The position numbers and the translations under genes were made by a program. From Janthinobacterium sp. J1-1 (GTDB lineage Bacteria > Pseudomonadota > Gammaproteobacteria > Burkholderiales > Burkholderiaceae_D), in NCBI RefSeq assembly GCF_030944405.1, contig NZ_CP132339.1, positions 5,952,001 through 6,016,000 on the forward strand: a DNA stretch of 64,000 bases, read 5' to 3'. Positions 10,793-20,431 of this stretch are shown piece by piece. The notes beneath the pieces are model-generated. The model saw only the letters and a program-made list of their open reading frames with translations, ran no database searches and was not told where the DNA came from. Every line of letters begins with the position of its first letter. Position 1 is the stretch's first letter.

Positions 10793-11897
10793 CTTGCTGG
10801 GGGTTGAAATTATCGTCCGACACCATCACCAGGCTGCGCCGGCCATTGGCCAGGCGCGGCCCCCAGGCGATGCCTTCCAGGTTGTCCACGCGCGGCAAAC
10901 CGATCTTTTCCAGGTCCAGCAGCAGGCGCTTGCGCGCCGGCACGTACCGCGCCCCTTTCAGTGCCGGCAGGTCCTTGATATCGGTGGCGCCGGCCACATC
11001 CATTTCATAGAGACGCACATGATTCGCATACAGGCCGTCGGCATCCTCCACGCCGGCCCGTTCCACGATCAGCAGGCGGTGGTCATCGATGGCCAGGATT
11101 TCCGACACGCCATTGTCGGCATTGCGCCCCGGCGCCGGCGTGGATGCGATCGGCTCGATGTCATACGCGTATTGCGCCAGCACCTTGCCTGCACGGTCCA
11201 GTTGGGTGATGCGCACCACGGAGCCGCGCTCGGGCGTGGCCAGCGGGCCGTCCTGGTAGATAGGCGCTTCCATGCCCAGCCACAGGCTGTTGCCATCGGC
11301 TGAGAACGACAGCCCTTCGAAGGTCATGTTGTTGCGCGAACCGAGTTCCTGCTGGCTGACCTTGAACATGGGGGGCGTGGGCAAGGTCGCCAGAAACCGG
11401 CCGTCGCGGCTGGCGTGCGCGACAAACGGATCGAGGCCCACCTTGCGGTTGCCTTCGCTGCCATACCAGAGGCTGCCATCGACCGGATCGACACGGATGG
11501 TTTCGATATCGGGTACCTGGTCGCCACGGTCAAGCCTGGCGTGCGCCAGGTTCGGGTAATTGCCGCCAGCGGCCTGCTTGAAGAAATGCACGCTGTTCAG
11601 GGTCACGCCGGAAAAACCGTTGCTGTCGTAGTTCAGGCTGGCGCGGTAGAAACGGGCTGGATTGAATTCCGAGCGGTCATCGCTTTCCAGCACCCAGTCG
11701 CCGCTGGCCGCATCGTAGTCGATGCCGGACAGGCCGCCGACCAGGGTGCCATTGAACGGCTGCTTCAAGGCGATGCGCTGTTCGCCGATCAGGCGCAGGC
11801 TGGTGATAGGACTGTCGGCGGAGACCGTGGCGCAGGCGGAGAGCAATACGATGGCCGATGCCACGGCGGAAATGGCGCGCAAGGGGAGAAAATTCAC
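10761..11897 (-). CDS. Esterase-like activity of phytase family lipoprotein
   Basis: From a GTG start at 11897, preceded by AGGA, this encodes 378 residues. The leader ([20 protein letters not shown]) ends in a lipobox (LLSAC), so it is probably exported and lipid-anchored. The mature part resembles the phytase-like propeller family: [77 protein letters not shown] and [21 protein letters not shown] longer in-frame opening to 12020 has no signal sequence at its front and is rejected. The true substrate is unknown; members are often phosphate-starvation related. Confidence 0.85.
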   Translation of the reverse strand: MNFLPLRAISAVASAIVLLSACATVSADSPITSLRLIGEQRIALKQPFNGTLVGGLSGIDYDAASGDWVLESDDRSEFNPARFYRASLNYDSNGFSGVTLNSVHFFKQAAGGNYPNLAHARLDRGDQVPDIETIRVDPVDGSLWYGSEGNRKVGLDPFVAHASRDGRFLATLPTPPMFKVSQQELGSRNNMTFEGLSFSADGNSLWLGMEAPIYQDGPLATPERGSVVRITQLDRAGKVLAQYAYDIEPIASTPAPGRNADNGVSEILAIDDHRLLIVERAGVEDADGLYANHVRLYEMDVAGATDIKDLPALKGARYVPARKRLLLDLEKIGLPRVDNLEGIAWGPRLANGRRSLVMVSDDNFNPQQVTQLLVFEVL

Positions 11898-11912
11898 GAT
11901 ATTCCTAAGTGC

Positions 11913-12005
11913 GTAGGTCGAATTAGCGTGGCGTAGCCACGCGTAATCCGACAACATTGTTGGCGGTAAATGTCGGATTACGCGCCATGCGCTAATCCGA
12001 CCTAC
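11913..12005. repeat. Long inverted-repeat element (GTCGGATTACGCG type)
   Basis: The left arm (11913-11953, from GTAGGTCG to AATCCGACA) is nearly the reverse complement of the right arm (11971-12005, from TGTCGGATTACGCG to CCGACCTAC). The left arm also has an inner palindrome (CGTGGCGTAGCCACG). The element sits between the minus-strand CoA-transferase end and the lipoprotein start. It resembles widespread proteobacterial intergenic repeats with this core. It could fold into a strong hairpin after the CoA-transferase gene. Confidence 0.8.
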
Positions 12006-12016
12006 CATTTCGTTGG

Positions 12017-13234
12017 TCACACCACGCCATCAGCCTTGAGCCTGGCAATCGCCACCGCATCAAACCCCAGCGACGCCAGCACCTCGTCGTTGTGCTGCCC
12101 CAGGGTCGGTCCCAGCCATTGCGTCTTGCCCGGCGTGGCCGACAGCTTCGGCGTGATGGCCGGCAGCTTGACGGGGGTGCCGTCGGCGAACTGGTGCTGT
12201 TCGAACATGTCGCGCGCCAGGAATTGCGGGTCGCTCATCATGTCGCGCACGGAATAGATTTTGCCGGCGGGGACATCGGCCGCCTTCAGCACGGCCATTG
12301 CGCTATCGATGGTATGGGTGGCGCACCAGGCGCCGATGGCCTCGTCGATTTCCCCGGTGCGCGCGACGCGCCCATCGTTGCGGGCCAGTTGCGGGTCGCC
12401 CGCCATGTCGATGCGGCCCATGGCCAGCATCAATCGCTTGAAGATGGCGTCGCCATTGCCTGCGATCACGATATTCTCGCCGTCGCCGGTGGTATAGGTA
12501 TTCGACGGCACGATGCCGGGCAAGGAGCCGCCCGTGCGTTCGCGCACCACGCCGGCCTGGTCGTATTCGGGCACCAGGGACTCCATCATGTTGAACACGG
12601 CTTCATACAGCGCCACGTCGACCATCTGCCCTTCGCCGCTTTCCTTGCCACCGGTGACGTCGCGATGGCGCAGCGCCATCATGGCGCCGATCACGCCATG
12701 CAGGGCCGCCACCGAGTCGCCGATTGACACGCCCACGCGCACGGGTGGGCGGTCGGCAAAGCCGGACACATAGCGCAGGCCGCCCATCGATTCGCCGATG
12801 GCGCCAAAGCCGGGCAAGTCCTTCATCGGCCCCGTCTGGCCGAAGCCGGACAGGCGCACCATGATCAGGGAGGGTTTGTCTTTCTTCAGTTGCTCGTAGC
12901 CGAGATCCCACTTTTCCAGCACGCCGGGGCGGTAGTTCTCGATGATGATGTCCGCTTCCAGCGCCAGCTGGCGCGCGATGGCGCGGCCCTCGGGCGCCTT
13001 CAGGTTCAGGGTCAGGCTTTTCTTGTTGCGCGCCTGCACCGACCACCACAGCGAGGTGCCGTCTTTCAGCACGCGCCAGGAACGGATCGGATCACCGCCA
13101 TCGGGCGACTCGATCTTGATCACATCGGCGCCGAATTCGGCCAGCATGCGGGCGCAGAATGGCCCGGCGATCAAGGTGCCCAGTTCCAGCACCTTGATGC
13201 CGGCCAGTGGTCCAGTGGAAGTGGTTTTTTCCAT
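12017..13234 (-). CDS. CaiB/BaiF-type family III CoA-transferase
   Basis: The 405-residue protein shows the family III pattern throughout: LAGIKVLELGTLIAGPFCAR at the N-terminus, GADVIKIESPDGGDPIR, NKKSLTLNLKAPEGRAI, ENYRPGVLEKWDLGYEQL and LSGFGQTGPMKDLPGFGAIG. The aspartate in SIGDSVAALHG is the candidate nucleophile. It moves CoA between organic acids; the substrate cannot be read from sequence. It starts three bases after the recR stop, so it is probably cotranscribed with dnaX-ybaB-recR. Confidence 0.92.
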   Translation of the reverse strand: MEKTTSTGPLAGIKVLELGTLIAGPFCARMLAEFGADVIKIESPDGGDPIRSWRVLKDGTSLWWSVQARNKKSLTLNLKAPEGRAIARQLALEADIIIENYRPGVLEKWDLGYEQLKKDKPSLIMVRLSGFGQTGPMKDLPGFGAIGESMGGLRYVSGFADRPPVRVGVSIGDSVAALHGVIGAMMALRHRDVTGGKESGEGQMVDVALYEAVFNMMESLVPEYDQAGVVRERTGGSLPGIVPSNTYTTGDGENIVIAGNGDAIFKRLMLAMGRIDMAGDPQLARNDGRVARTGEIDEAIGAWCATHTIDSAMAVLKAADVPAGKIYSVRDMMSDPQFLARDMFEQHQFADGTPVKLPAITPKLSATPGKTQWLGPTLGQHNDEVLASLGFDAVAIARLKADGVV

Positions 13235-13237
13235 GTC

Positions 13238-13828
13238 TTAGGTTGCCCTGCGGTCCAGCATCGCGCGCGCAATCGTGCCCGCGTCGACATATTCCAGTTC
13301 GCCGCCCACCGGCACGCCGCGCGCCAGGCGGCTCACGCGCAAGCCGCGCGCCTTCAGCATTTCGCTGATGTAATGGGCGGTCGCTTCGCCTTCATTCGTG
13401 AAATTGGTGGCCAGCACCACTTCCGTGACCACGCCATCGTTGGCGCGGCCCAGCAGTTTTTCAAGATGGATGTCTTTCGGGCCGATGCCGTCCAGCGGCG
13501 AAAGCCGCCCCATCAGCACGAAATACAGGCCCTTGTAGGTCAGCGTCTGCTCGATCATCAGCTGGTCGGCCGGTGTTTCCACCACGCACAGCAGCCGCTT
13601 GTCGCGGTCGTCGTCGAGACAGTTCTCGCAAATCTCGTGTTCGGTAAAAGTGTTGCACAGGGCACAGTGATGCACGGCATCAACGGCCTGGAACAGGGCG
13701 CGCGACAGCATGGCCGCGCCTTCCCGGTCGTGCTGCAACAAGTGAAACGCCATGCGCTGCGCCGACTTGGGGCCGACGCCGGGCAGGCGCCGCAGTGCCT
13801 CGGTCAGGAATTCCAGCGACTTGGACAT
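13238..13828 (-). CDS. recR: Recombination mediator RecR
   Basis: The 196-residue protein has the helix-hairpin-helix [18 protein letters not shown], a four-cysteine zinc finger (C55, C58, C67, C70), and a Toprim domain beginning [17 protein letters not shown]. It ends with the conserved [20 protein letters not shown]. It acts with RecF/RecO to load RecA on gapped DNA. The order dnaX-ybaB-recR is the usual one in proteobacteria. Confidence 0.97.
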   Translation of the reverse strand: MSKSLEFLTEALRRLPGVGPKSAQRMAFHLLQHDREGAAMLSRALFQAVDAVHHCALCNTFTEHEICENCLDDDRDKRLLCVVETPADQLMIEQTLTYKGLYFVLMGRLSPLDGIGPKDIHLEKLLGRANDGVVTEVVLATNFTNEGEATAHYISEMLKARGLRVSRLARGVPVGGELEYVDAGTIARAMLDRRAT

Positions 13829-13875
13829 GGATCAGTCCACTCCGGCCGCGGTGATCGGGCGCATGCGGCAGGTCA

Positions 13876-14202
13876 TCAGAATGGCATTTTGAAGCCGGCT
13901 GGCAAGTTCATGCCGCCAGTCAGGCCTGCCATTTTTTCGGCGGAGGTCGCTTCGGCCTTGCGCACGGCGTCGTTGAAGGCGGCGGCCACCAGGTCTTCCA
14001 GCATGTCCTTGTCATCGGCCAGCAGCGACGGGTCGATCGACACGCGCTTGACGTCGTTCTTGCAGGTCATGACGATTTTTACCAGGCCGGCGCCGGACTG
14101 GCCTTCCACTTCCACCAGCGCCAGTTGTTCCTGGGCTTTTTTCATATTGTCCTGCATTGCTTGTGCCTGCTTCATCAGGCCAGCCAGTTGATTTTTCATC
14201 AT
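13876..14202 (-). CDS. ybaB: YbaB/EbfC nucleoid-associated protein
   Basis: The 108-residue protein ([20 protein letters not shown], later [20 protein letters not shown]) matches the YbaB/EbfC DNA-binding dimer family at normal length. A GGAG site lies eight bases before the ATG at 14202; a second ATG follows directly. It lies between dnaX and recR in the same transcript. Confidence 0.96.
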   Translation of the reverse strand: MMKNQLAGLMKQAQAMQDNMKKAQEQLALVEVEGQSGAGLVKIVMTCKNDVKRVSIDPSLLADDKDMLEDLVAAAFNDAVRKAEATSAEKMAGLTGGMNLPAGFKMPF

Positions 14203-14233
14203 GGGAAATGCTCCGTATTATTTATCAAGTTAA

Positions 14234-16483
14234 TCAATGCAGGGTCGGCGCAGTGCCGGCCGGTGCAGGTGTAATCGTCCCCGGCACCACGAAGGCGTCG
14301 AATGTACGCTTCATATCGAGCACAAAGGGGTCGGTTTCAATGGTTTCTTCGGCTTGCCGCTGGCAGGCCTCGCGGTGGGCCTGCGCTTCGGCGCTGGCCG
14401 TGTACCAGACGGCGCCCAATTCCGTATCGACATTGACCTTGCGGCCAAAGCGTTCGGCCAGGGCCGCCGCCAGTTTTTCCACGTTGGCCGGGCTGCGCCA
14501 GGTATCGATCGGCACGCGCAGGCGGAAGGTGGTGCTGTGGCCATCGTGCAGGCATTCGATCAGCTCGGCTTGCACGGCCAGCTGCTGGGCCACGCCGCGC
14601 AGCGGCAGCACGGCCGCCACGGCCGGCCAGTTGCCGTCCCAGTCCAGGCCCGGCACGGGCGTGATCACATACGGCGCGCTGGGCGCGGCCTGCTTGGGCG
14701 CGCGCTGCGGCATCACCACGGCCGGCTGCTCGCCGCTGGCCTGGGCTGGCGCACTCTGCACGGCGGCCGAGGCGCTGTCGTCGGAAAATTCGGTGACCCA
14801 GGGCGGCAGGTCGTCGTCAGGCTCGGATTGCGGCGGCGGCGCCTGGCGCGCGGGAGGAGGTACTGGCGCAGCTACCGGCGCCGCCTCGATCACGGCCACG
14901 TCCGGGACCGGGCTATCGTCCCACGGCGCGGGCGACCTGGCGGCGGCCGGGGCTGGCGGCGTGGCGCGCACCGGTGCGGGGGCGGCAGGCGCGGCGGCCA
15001 CCGGCGCTGGTGCAGGTGCCGGCGCTTTCGGTGCCGAAGCCGGCGCCGACGGTGCGCTGCCCGGACGGCCTTTCGAGGCGGCGCGGGCCGCTTCCAGCGC
15101 CGCATTGATGGCGGCGCGGGCCGAGCTGACCGGCGCGGCGGAGGCGGCCGGCGCCGGTGCGGGCGCGGCGGCGGTCGGGGGTGGTGGTTCGCTGCGCGCC
15201 ATGGTCGCGGCGGCGGCGGCCACCACCGCCGGTGGCGGAGTCGGCGTCACGGCCGCATGGCTGGCCACGCTGTGCGCGGCGGCCCGTGCCGGCGGCGCAG
15301 GCTGGGCGGCGGGGCGCGCGGCGGCGGGACGGTTCACCGGGGCGCTGGCGGGCGCGGCGGCCGGCAAGCCTTCGGCGCCACCCATGCCGGGACGAAACGC
15401 CAGCATGCGCAGCAAGGTCATGGAAAAGCCCGCGTACTCATCGGGCGCCAGGCCCAGTTCATTGCGGCCATGCACGGCGATCTGGTAGAACAGCTGCACT
15501 TCCTGCGCGTCAAAGGCGGACGCCAGGCGATTGATGTCGGCGTATTCCGGCAAATCCTGCGGCACGGCGGCCGGCACGCTTTGCGCCAGCGCGATCCGGT
15601 GCAGCAAGGTGCCCAGGTCTTGCAGGGCATTGTTGTACGACAGGCTGCGCGAGGCCATCTCGTCGGCCACGGCCAGCAAGTCCGCACCGTCCTGTTTCGC
15701 CAGTGCATCCAGCAGGCGCACCAGGTAGGACTGGTCGAGCGCGCCCAGCATGCCTTGCACGGCATCGAGCGTCACTTCGCCGGCCGCATAGGCGATCGCC
15801 TGGTCGGTCAGCGACAAGGCATCACGCATGGAGCCGTGCGCACCCTGGGCCAGCAGGCGCAAGGCCGGCTGCTCGAAGGCGATGCCCTCCTGCCCCAGGA
15901 TATTGTCGAGGTGGCTGATGATATGGCCGGGCGGCATCTGCTTGAGGTTGAACTGCAGGCAGCGCGACAGCACGGTGACGGGAATCTTTTGCGGGTCGGT
16001 GGTGGCCAGGATGAACTTCACGTGCTCCGGCGGCTCTTCCAGCGTTTTCAGCATGGAATTGAACGCATGATTGGTCAGCATGTGCACCTCATCGATCATA
16101 TAGACCTTGAAGCGTGCATTGCTCGGCGCATACACCGCCTGCTCCAGCAGCTGCGCCATTTCATCGACGCCGCGGTTCGACGCCGCATCCATCTCTATAT
16201 AGTCAACGAAGCGTCCCGCGTCGATCGCCGTGCACGCTTCGCACTGGCCGCAAGGCTGGGCCGTGATGCCGCCCGTGCCATCCGGGCCGATGCAATTGAG
16301 CGACTTGGCCAGGATGCGCGACAAGGTGGTCTTGCCGACGCCGCGCGTGCCCGTGAACAGATAGGCGTGATGCAAGCGGCCACTGTGCAGCGCGTGCGTG
16401 AGCGCGCGCACGACGTGCTCCTGGCCGACGAGCGTCTCGAAATTCTTGGGGCGGTATTTACGGGCGAGGACTTGATAGGACAT
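14234..16483 (-). CDS. dnaX: DNA polymerase III subunit gamma/tau
   Basis: This 749-residue clamp-loader ATPase has Walker A GTRGVGKT (45-52), zinc ligands C64, C78, C81 and C84, the DEVHML Walker B segment and the sensor ATTDPQKIPVTVLSRC. Domain III is followed by a linker of about 200 residues very rich in Ala and Pro (roughly 370-590). The C-terminal tau domain begins near LDWDGNWPAVAAVLPLRG. I saw no A-rich slippery heptamer of the E. coli gamma type. The high GC of the linker makes all six frames open here, which explains many false reading frames. Confidence 0.97.
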   Translation of the reverse strand: MSYQVLARKYRPKNFETLVGQEHVVRALTHALHSGRLHHAYLFTGTRGVGKTTLSRILAKSLNCIGPDGTGGITAQPCGQCEACTAIDAGRFVDYIEMDAASNRGVDEMAQLLEQAVYAPSNARFKVYMIDEVHMLTNHAFNSMLKTLEEPPEHVKFILATTDPQKIPVTVLSRCLQFNLKQMPPGHIISHLDNILGQEGIAFEQPALRLLAQGAHGSMRDALSLTDQAIAYAAGEVTLDAVQGMLGALDQSYLVRLLDALAKQDGADLLAVADEMASRSLSYNNALQDLGTLLHRIALAQSVPAAVPQDLPEYADINRLASAFDAQEVQLFYQIAVHGRNELGLAPDEYAGFSMTLLRMLAFRPGMGGAEGLPAAAPASAPVNRPAAARPAAQPAPPARAAAHSVASHAAVTPTPPPAVVAAAAATMARSEPPPPTAAAPAPAPAASAAPVSSARAAINAALEAARAASKGRPGSAPSAPASAPKAPAPAPAPVAAAPAAPAPVRATPPAPAAARSPAPWDDSPVPDVAVIEAAPVAAPVPPPARQAPPPQSEPDDDLPPWVTEFSDDSASAAVQSAPAQASGEQPAVVMPQRAPKQAAPSAPYVITPVPGLDWDGNWPAVAAVLPLRGVAQQLAVQAELIECLHDGHSTTFRLRVPIDTWRSPANVEKLAAALAERFGRKVNVDTELGAVWYTASAEAQAHREACQRQAEETIETDPFVLDMKRTFDAFVVPGTITPAPAGTAPTLH

Positions 16484-16591
16484 GCTGAGATTTTACCATG
16501 CGATGTTGCGGTGATCCTGCGCGGCGGGCGCAAGCCTCATGGCCGGGCCAGCCAAGGCGGCAATTGTATCGCATGACCAGAATCCCTCGCC

Positions 16592-16620
16592 AAAACAAAA
16601 AAGCTGCCCTGGGGCAGCTT
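16592..16620 (-). terminator. Rho-independent terminator of the 4.5S RNA gene
   Basis: On the reverse strand a GC-rich hairpin (arms at 16601-16609 and 16612-16620, AAGCTGCCC type) is followed by a run of T (the A run at 16595-16602 on the forward strand). It lies about 20 bases beyond the 4.5S RNA 3' end. Confidence 0.85.
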
Positions 16621-16640
16621 TGCGATTGTTTCCCGAAGGA

Positions 16641-16736
16641 GGCGAGCCTGATCTGCGGCACTCATGGTTAATAGCCGTGGCTGCTTCGTTCCCGACCTGA
16701 CCAGGTTAGCCATGCCACGATGCGCAGGGGCCCGCC
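16641..16736 (-). ncRNA. ffs: Signal recognition particle 4.5S RNA
   Basis: Read on the reverse strand, the segment carries the universal SRP core: AACCTGGTCAGGTCGGGAAC followed by GAAGCAGCC. These are the symmetric and asymmetric loops bound by Ffh. The ends GGCGGGCCC (from 16736) and GGCTCGCC (to 16641) pair as the closing stem, giving about 96 nt of the small bacterial type. A terminator follows. Location beside dnaX is common in proteobacteria. End positions are good to a few bases. Confidence 0.93.
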
Positions 16737-16787
16737 GGGGGTAATTATAACCGGTCTGGAGGCAATTGGGGAAGCAAGCTGAAATCC

Positions 16788-16851
16788 GGGGTCAGCCCCC
16801 CTCGCCCGTTCGCTCCAGCCTCAGAGTTTGCGGCATTGAGGGTCTGACCCC
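16788..16851. repeat. Palindromic repeat with GGTCTGACCCC core
   Basis: GGGGTCAG (16788-16795) is the reverse complement of CTGACCCC (16844-16851), which sits in GGGTCTGACCCC. It lies between the ubiD stop and the 4.5S RNA promoter region. There is no T run, so it is not a clear terminator. The core matches the arms at 5612-5652. Confidence 0.65.
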
Positions 16852-16858
16852 AGCCCTT

Positions 16859-18343
16859 CTACAGCCCCAGTTCCTGCCAGATACCATCCACCCTGGCCTT
16901 GACCTCCGGCGTCATGGCGATCACCGTGCCCCACTCGCGCGTGGTTTCACCGGGCCATTTATTGGTGGCATCGATGCCCATCTTGCTGCCCAGGCCGCTG
17001 ATCGGCGACGCAAAATCAAGGTAGTCGATCGGCGTATTGTCGACCAGCGTCGTGTCGCGGATCGGATCGACGCGGGTGGTAATGGCCCAGATGACCTCCT
17101 TCCAGTCACGGATATTGACGTCTTCGTCGACCACCACGATGAACTTGGTATACATGAACTGGCGCAGGAAGCTCCACACGCCGAACATCACGCGCTTGGC
17201 GTGGCCCGCGTACTGCTTCTTGATCTGCACCACGGCCATGCGGTAGCTGCAGCCTTCCGGCGGCAAATAGAAATCGGTGATTTCGCTGAACTGCTTTTGC
17301 AGCAGCGGCACGAACACTTCGTTCAGCGCCAGGCCCAGCACGGCCGGCTCGTCCGGCGGCTTGCCGGTGTAAGTGGAGTGGTAGATCGGGTCGCGCCGCA
17401 TGGTGATGCGGTCGATGGTAAATACCGGAAAACTGTCCTGCTCATTATAGTAGCCGGTATGGTCGCCATACGGCCCTTCCAGCGCGTGCTCGTAGCCGCT
17501 CGGATGGTTTGCGTCAGGATAGATATGGCCTTCCAGCACGATCTCGGCCGAGGCCGGCACGCGCAGTTCGCTGCCGATGGCTTTTACCAGCTCCGTGCGG
17601 CTGCCGCGCAGCAGGCCCGCGAACTGGTATTCGGACAGGCTGTCGGGCACCGGCGTCACCGCTCCTAATATGGTCGCGGGGTCGGCGCCGAGCGCGACGG
17701 CGATCGGATACGGCTTGCCACGGGTCTGCAGCGCGTGTTCGCGGAAGTCCAGCGCGCCGCCCCGGTGCGCCAGCCAGCGCATAATGACCTTGTTACGGCC
17801 CAACACCTGCTGGCGGTAGATGCCCAGGTTCTGGCGCTTCTTGTTCGGACCCTTGGTGATCACCAGGCCCCAGGTTATCAGGGGCGCGACATCGCCGGGC
17901 CAGCAATGCTGGATCGGCAGGCGCGCCAGGTCGACATCATTGCCTTCCCAGACGATTTCCTGGCACTTGGCGCCACGCAGTTCTTTCGGCGACATGTCCC
18001 ACACCGATTTCACCAGCGAACCCAGGCCCAGCAGATCCTTGAAATCCTTAGGCGGCTCCGGCTCCTTCAGGCGCGCCAGCACATGGCCGATCTTGCGCAA
18101 TTCGCTGACATCCTCGGCGCCCATGCCGAGTGCCACCCTGCGTGGAGTACCGAACAGATTGGCCAGCACCGGCATGTTATGGTTGGTCGGATGGTTGAAC
18201 AGCAAGGCCGGTCCGCCCGCGCGCAAAGTGCGGTCGCAGACCTCCGTCATCTCCAAATAGGGGGAAACTGGCGTCGAAATGGCCTTAAGTTCGTCCATTT
18301 GTTGCAACTGAGAAATAAAATCTCGCAAATCTGAATATTTCAT
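16859..18343 (-). CDS. ubiD: UbiD family decarboxylase (4-hydroxy-3-polyprenylbenzoate decarboxylase)
   Basis: The 494-residue protein has the length and sequence of UbiD, which uses prenylated FMN to decarboxylate the ubiquinone precursor. Visible blocks are [20 protein letters not shown] at the start, [32 protein letters not shown], and [20 protein letters not shown] with the E-x-P-x-G-D-H-T motif. [18 protein letters not shown] and [16 protein letters not shown] are also present. It is a single gene here; no UbiX is in the window. Confidence 0.95.
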   Translation of the reverse strand: MKYSDLRDFISQLQQMDELKAISTPVSPYLEMTEVCDRTLRAGGPALLFNHPTNHNMPVLANLFGTPRRVALGMGAEDVSELRKIGHVLARLKEPEPPKDFKDLLGLGSLVKSVWDMSPKELRGAKCQEIVWEGNDVDLARLPIQHCWPGDVAPLITWGLVITKGPNKKRQNLGIYRQQVLGRNKVIMRWLAHRGGALDFREHALQTRGKPYPIAVALGADPATILGAVTPVPDSLSEYQFAGLLRGSRTELVKAIGSELRVPASAEIVLEGHIYPDANHPSGYEHALEGPYGDHTGYYNEQDSFPVFTIDRITMRRDPIYHSTYTGKPPDEPAVLGLALNEVFVPLLQKQFSEITDFYLPPEGCSYRMAVVQIKKQYAGHAKRVMFGVWSFLRQFMYTKFIVVVDEDVNIRDWKEVIWAITTRVDPIRDTTLVDNTPIDYLDFASPISGLGSKMGIDATNKWPGETTREWGTVIAMTPEVKARVDGIWQELGL

Positions 18344-18476
18344 GTGTTTTTAAATTTTTTTGACGTGGGACGCCGTTGCTGAAGGAACTATGCCAAGTAA
18401 TTGATTTTATTGGCTTTTGGCACAATGCAAGACAAAAAGTAAGACATAAAAGTAATAAAGAATGAATTCGTTAGTA

Positions 18477-18505
18477 TTGACTTGATATAAAACGGCTCTT
18501 ACAAT
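18477..18505 (+). promoter_or_regulatory. Sigma-70 promoter upstream of lytic transglycosylase
   Basis: TTGACT (18477-18482) and TACAAT (18500-18505) are 17 bases apart in a locally AT-rich stretch. Transcription would begin near 18512, about 308 bases before the chosen start codon at 18820. Confidence 0.75.
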
Positions 18506-18511
18506 TCGCCC

Positions 18512-18819
18512 AACTTGAACGAGGACGCCGGCCCAGAGCTTGATTTTAGCGTCTCTCATTCATTCACGGAGTCGGGGCTCCACATGACATTTTAAGGAGT
18601 GTTTTCAAAAGGCGTCTGCCTTACCCCCGGTAAAAGTTGTATTGCAACTGATCCAATACCACAGGGACCGATCAGCTCAAGCAAGCAATGACGGCGTCTC
18701 TCGCGCGCATCCATACGCGGCGACAGACGATGATATTTCTGATGCACGGCATTGGCAGCACCCATCACCGCGAGACAGCGGAGGGACTGCCTGTTGACGC
18801 GACATTTCGGGGAAACTCT
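18512..18819 (+). other. Long untranslated leader of the lytic transglycosylase gene
   Basis: About 300 bases lie between the predicted promoter and the start codon. An in-frame ATG at 18688 would add 44 residues, but it has no ribosome site and the added residues look unlike protein of this family. I compared the stretch with 6S RNA, FMN, ZTP and GEMM riboswitch cores from memory and found no match. AAGGAG occurs at 18594-18599 without a well-placed start. The function is unknown. Confidence 0.45.
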
Positions 18820-19752
18820 ATGACTCATCGTAGCACTGAAGCAGCCTTGCCTGTTTCAACCGTGGCTGGCCAGCCAGCGTTGGCGCGTTTGCGCGCGCGC
18901 GCAACGGCAATCTCGGCACGTGGCGTGCTGACCACCGCCCAGCACACACTGACCGTGTTCGGCATTTCCGCTCTTGCACTGATCGCCTTGCTGATGTTCC
19001 GCCCTGACCTGGGCAAGCAACTGACGCACAGCCTGTTCCCGCTGCCAATGACGGAAGCGCAAGCCGTCGAAGCACCGGCCCTGTCGGCACTGATGGCAGC
19101 GCCCGCTTCCGTACAGACCGTCACAGCCGCCGACACCGCGCTCACCAAGGAAGAAAAAGCCTTGCTGGGCACGCAAAAGCAGCAGCAGTGGGTCACCACC
19201 TGGCTGTCCAAGCGCTACCGCGTGGCCAACGACGCAACCAATATGCTGGTCTCGACGGCCTATCTGACGGCGCGTGAAATCAAGCTCGACCCGCTGTTGA
19301 TCCTGGCCGTGATGGCCATCGAATCGGGCCTGAACCCGTTCGCGGAAAGCCCGGTCGGCGCGCAAGGCCTGATGCAAGTCATGTCGAAAGTCCATCATGA
19401 GCGCTTCCAGGAAATGGGCGGCGTGCAAGCGGCCTTGAATCCGGTCGCCAATATCCGCGTCGGCTCGCTGATCCTGAAGGATTACGTCACCCGTGGCGGT
19501 TCGGTCGAAGCCGGCCTGAAAACCTATGTCGGCGCCGCCAACTTCGCCACCGATTCGGGCTACGGCTCGCGCGTGCTGGCCGAATACCGGCGCCTGAAGC
19601 AAGTGTCGGCCGGTCAGCGCGTGCCGACCAGCAATGCCGTGATGGCCTCGAATACGCCAGCGCCAGCCAAAGCCGCGACAGCCATGCCTGTCGCGGAAAC
19701 CGGCAGCCTTACCATCAAAGTAGTACCTCACAACGAGATCGCCGGTCTGTGA
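18820..19752 (+). CDS. Membrane-anchored lytic transglycosylase (SLT domain)
   Basis: From the ATG at 18820 (GGGGAAACTCTATG) the protein has 310 residues. Residues about 45-65 form a single membrane segment (TVFGISALALIALLMF). The SLT domain begins near residue 165: LDPLLILAVMAIESGLNPFA carries the catalytic glutamate of the ES motif, followed by GAQGLMQVM and NIRVGSLILKDYV. The tail is Ala/Pro-rich. It cleaves peptidoglycan strands in the periplasm. It is a single gene with its own promoter and a strong shared terminator. Confidence 0.88.
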   Translation: MTHRSTEAALPVSTVAGQPALARLRARATAISARGVLTTAQHTLTVFGISALALIALLMFRPDLGKQLTHSLFPLPMTEAQAVEAPALSALMAAPASVQTVTAADTALTKEEKALLGTQKQQQWVTTWLSKRYRVANDATNMLVSTAYLTAREIKLDPLLILAVMAIESGLNPFAESPVGAQGLMQVMSKVHHERFQEMGGVQAALNPVANIRVGSLILKDYVTRGGSVEAGLKTYVGAANFATDSGYGSRVLAEYRRLKQVSAGQRVPTSNAVMASNTPAPAKAATAMPVAETGSLTIKVVPHNEIAGL

Positions 19753-19783
19753 CCCCTTGAAGGCGCTCCTGGCGCCCTCCAGT

Positions 19784-19820
19784 AAAAAAGCCACCGGTAC
19801 TTGCGTACGGTGGCTTTTTT
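19784..19820. terminator. Bidirectional terminator between lytic transglycosylase and nusB
   Basis: AAAAAAGCCACCGGTAC and GTACGGTGGCTTTTTT form a near-perfect stem with an A run on one side and a T run on the other. It can end transcripts from both converging genes. Confidence 0.93.
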
Positions 19821-19866
19821 CATGTCCTGCGGCATCAACCGCCGGACATGCACTATATATATAGTG
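19821..19866. other. Two short inverted repeats in the nusB 3' region
   Basis: CATGTCC (19821-19827) pairs with GGACATG (19844-19850). Directly beside it lies the perfect 16-base palindrome CACTATATATATAGTG (19851-19866). Both lie just after the nusB stop on the reverse strand and before the shared terminator. They may shape the nusB mRNA end. Confidence 0.6.
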
Positions 19867-19874
19867 TGCGCGGA

Positions 19875-20342
19875 TTACTTGCGCTTGCTGGCGACTTCGT
19901 CCTCGCGGAACTTCGCTGCCAGTTTGTCCAGCACGCCATTGACATACTTGTGGCCGTCGATGCCGCCAAACGACTTGGCCAGCTCCACCGCTTCATTGAT
20001 GACGACGCGGTAAGGAATCTCCACGTTGTTTTTCAGTTCGAATGCGCCGATCAGCAGGATGCCGTGTTCGATCGGCGACAGTTCGGCGATATTGCGGTCG
20101 ATCAGCGGCGCCATGCTTTCGCGCAGCGCTTGCGAATCCTTGATGGCGCCGTACAGCAGCACCGTGAAATGATCGCCGTCCGCTTTGTCGAAGCCGTGCG
20201 CCGCGCGAATATTGTTCACGACGGTGGTCGCATCTTCATTGTTCAGCAGCCACTGGTACAGCCCCTGCAAGGCAAACTCGCGCGCGCGGTGACGCGGCGT
20301 GCGGTTTTTGCTGGGATTGGCGAGCAAATTTTTCTCAGTCAT
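19875..20342 (-). CDS. nusB: Transcription antitermination factor NusB
   Basis: From the ATG at 20342, preceded by AGGT at the right distance, the protein has 155 residues, the normal length. [20 protein letters not shown] at the front, [20 protein letters not shown] in the middle and [19 protein letters not shown] near the end are typical. It binds boxA RNA with NusE for rRNA antitermination. A longer opening to 20408 has no support. It follows ribH, as in many bacteria. Confidence 0.96.
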   Translation of the reverse strand: MTEKNLLANPSKNRTPRHRAREFALQGLYQWLLNNEDATTVVNNIRAAHGFDKADGDHFTVLLYGAIKDSQALRESMAPLIDRNIAELSPIEHGILLIGAFELKNNVEIPYRVVINEAVELAKSFGGIDGHKYVNGVLDKLAAKFREDEVASKRK

Positions 20343-20431
20343 GATTGTTACCTGTTCTAAATACTTCTTACTGCAAATAGTGACGTATACCGCAGGGCAT
20401 CCTGACAATGCCGCCGCGGCGCAAGCACGAT

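Noticed and set aside
14234..16483. Programmed frameshift producing gamma
   Set aside because: No A-rich slippery sequence was seen in the expected region.
14157..16576. Long plus-strand frames opposite dnaX
   Set aside because: They come from the GC-rich Ala/Pro linker; dnaX is certain.
18512..18819. 6S RNA in the leader of the lytic transglycosylase
   Set aside because: No long closing stem or central bubble of the 6S type could be drawn.
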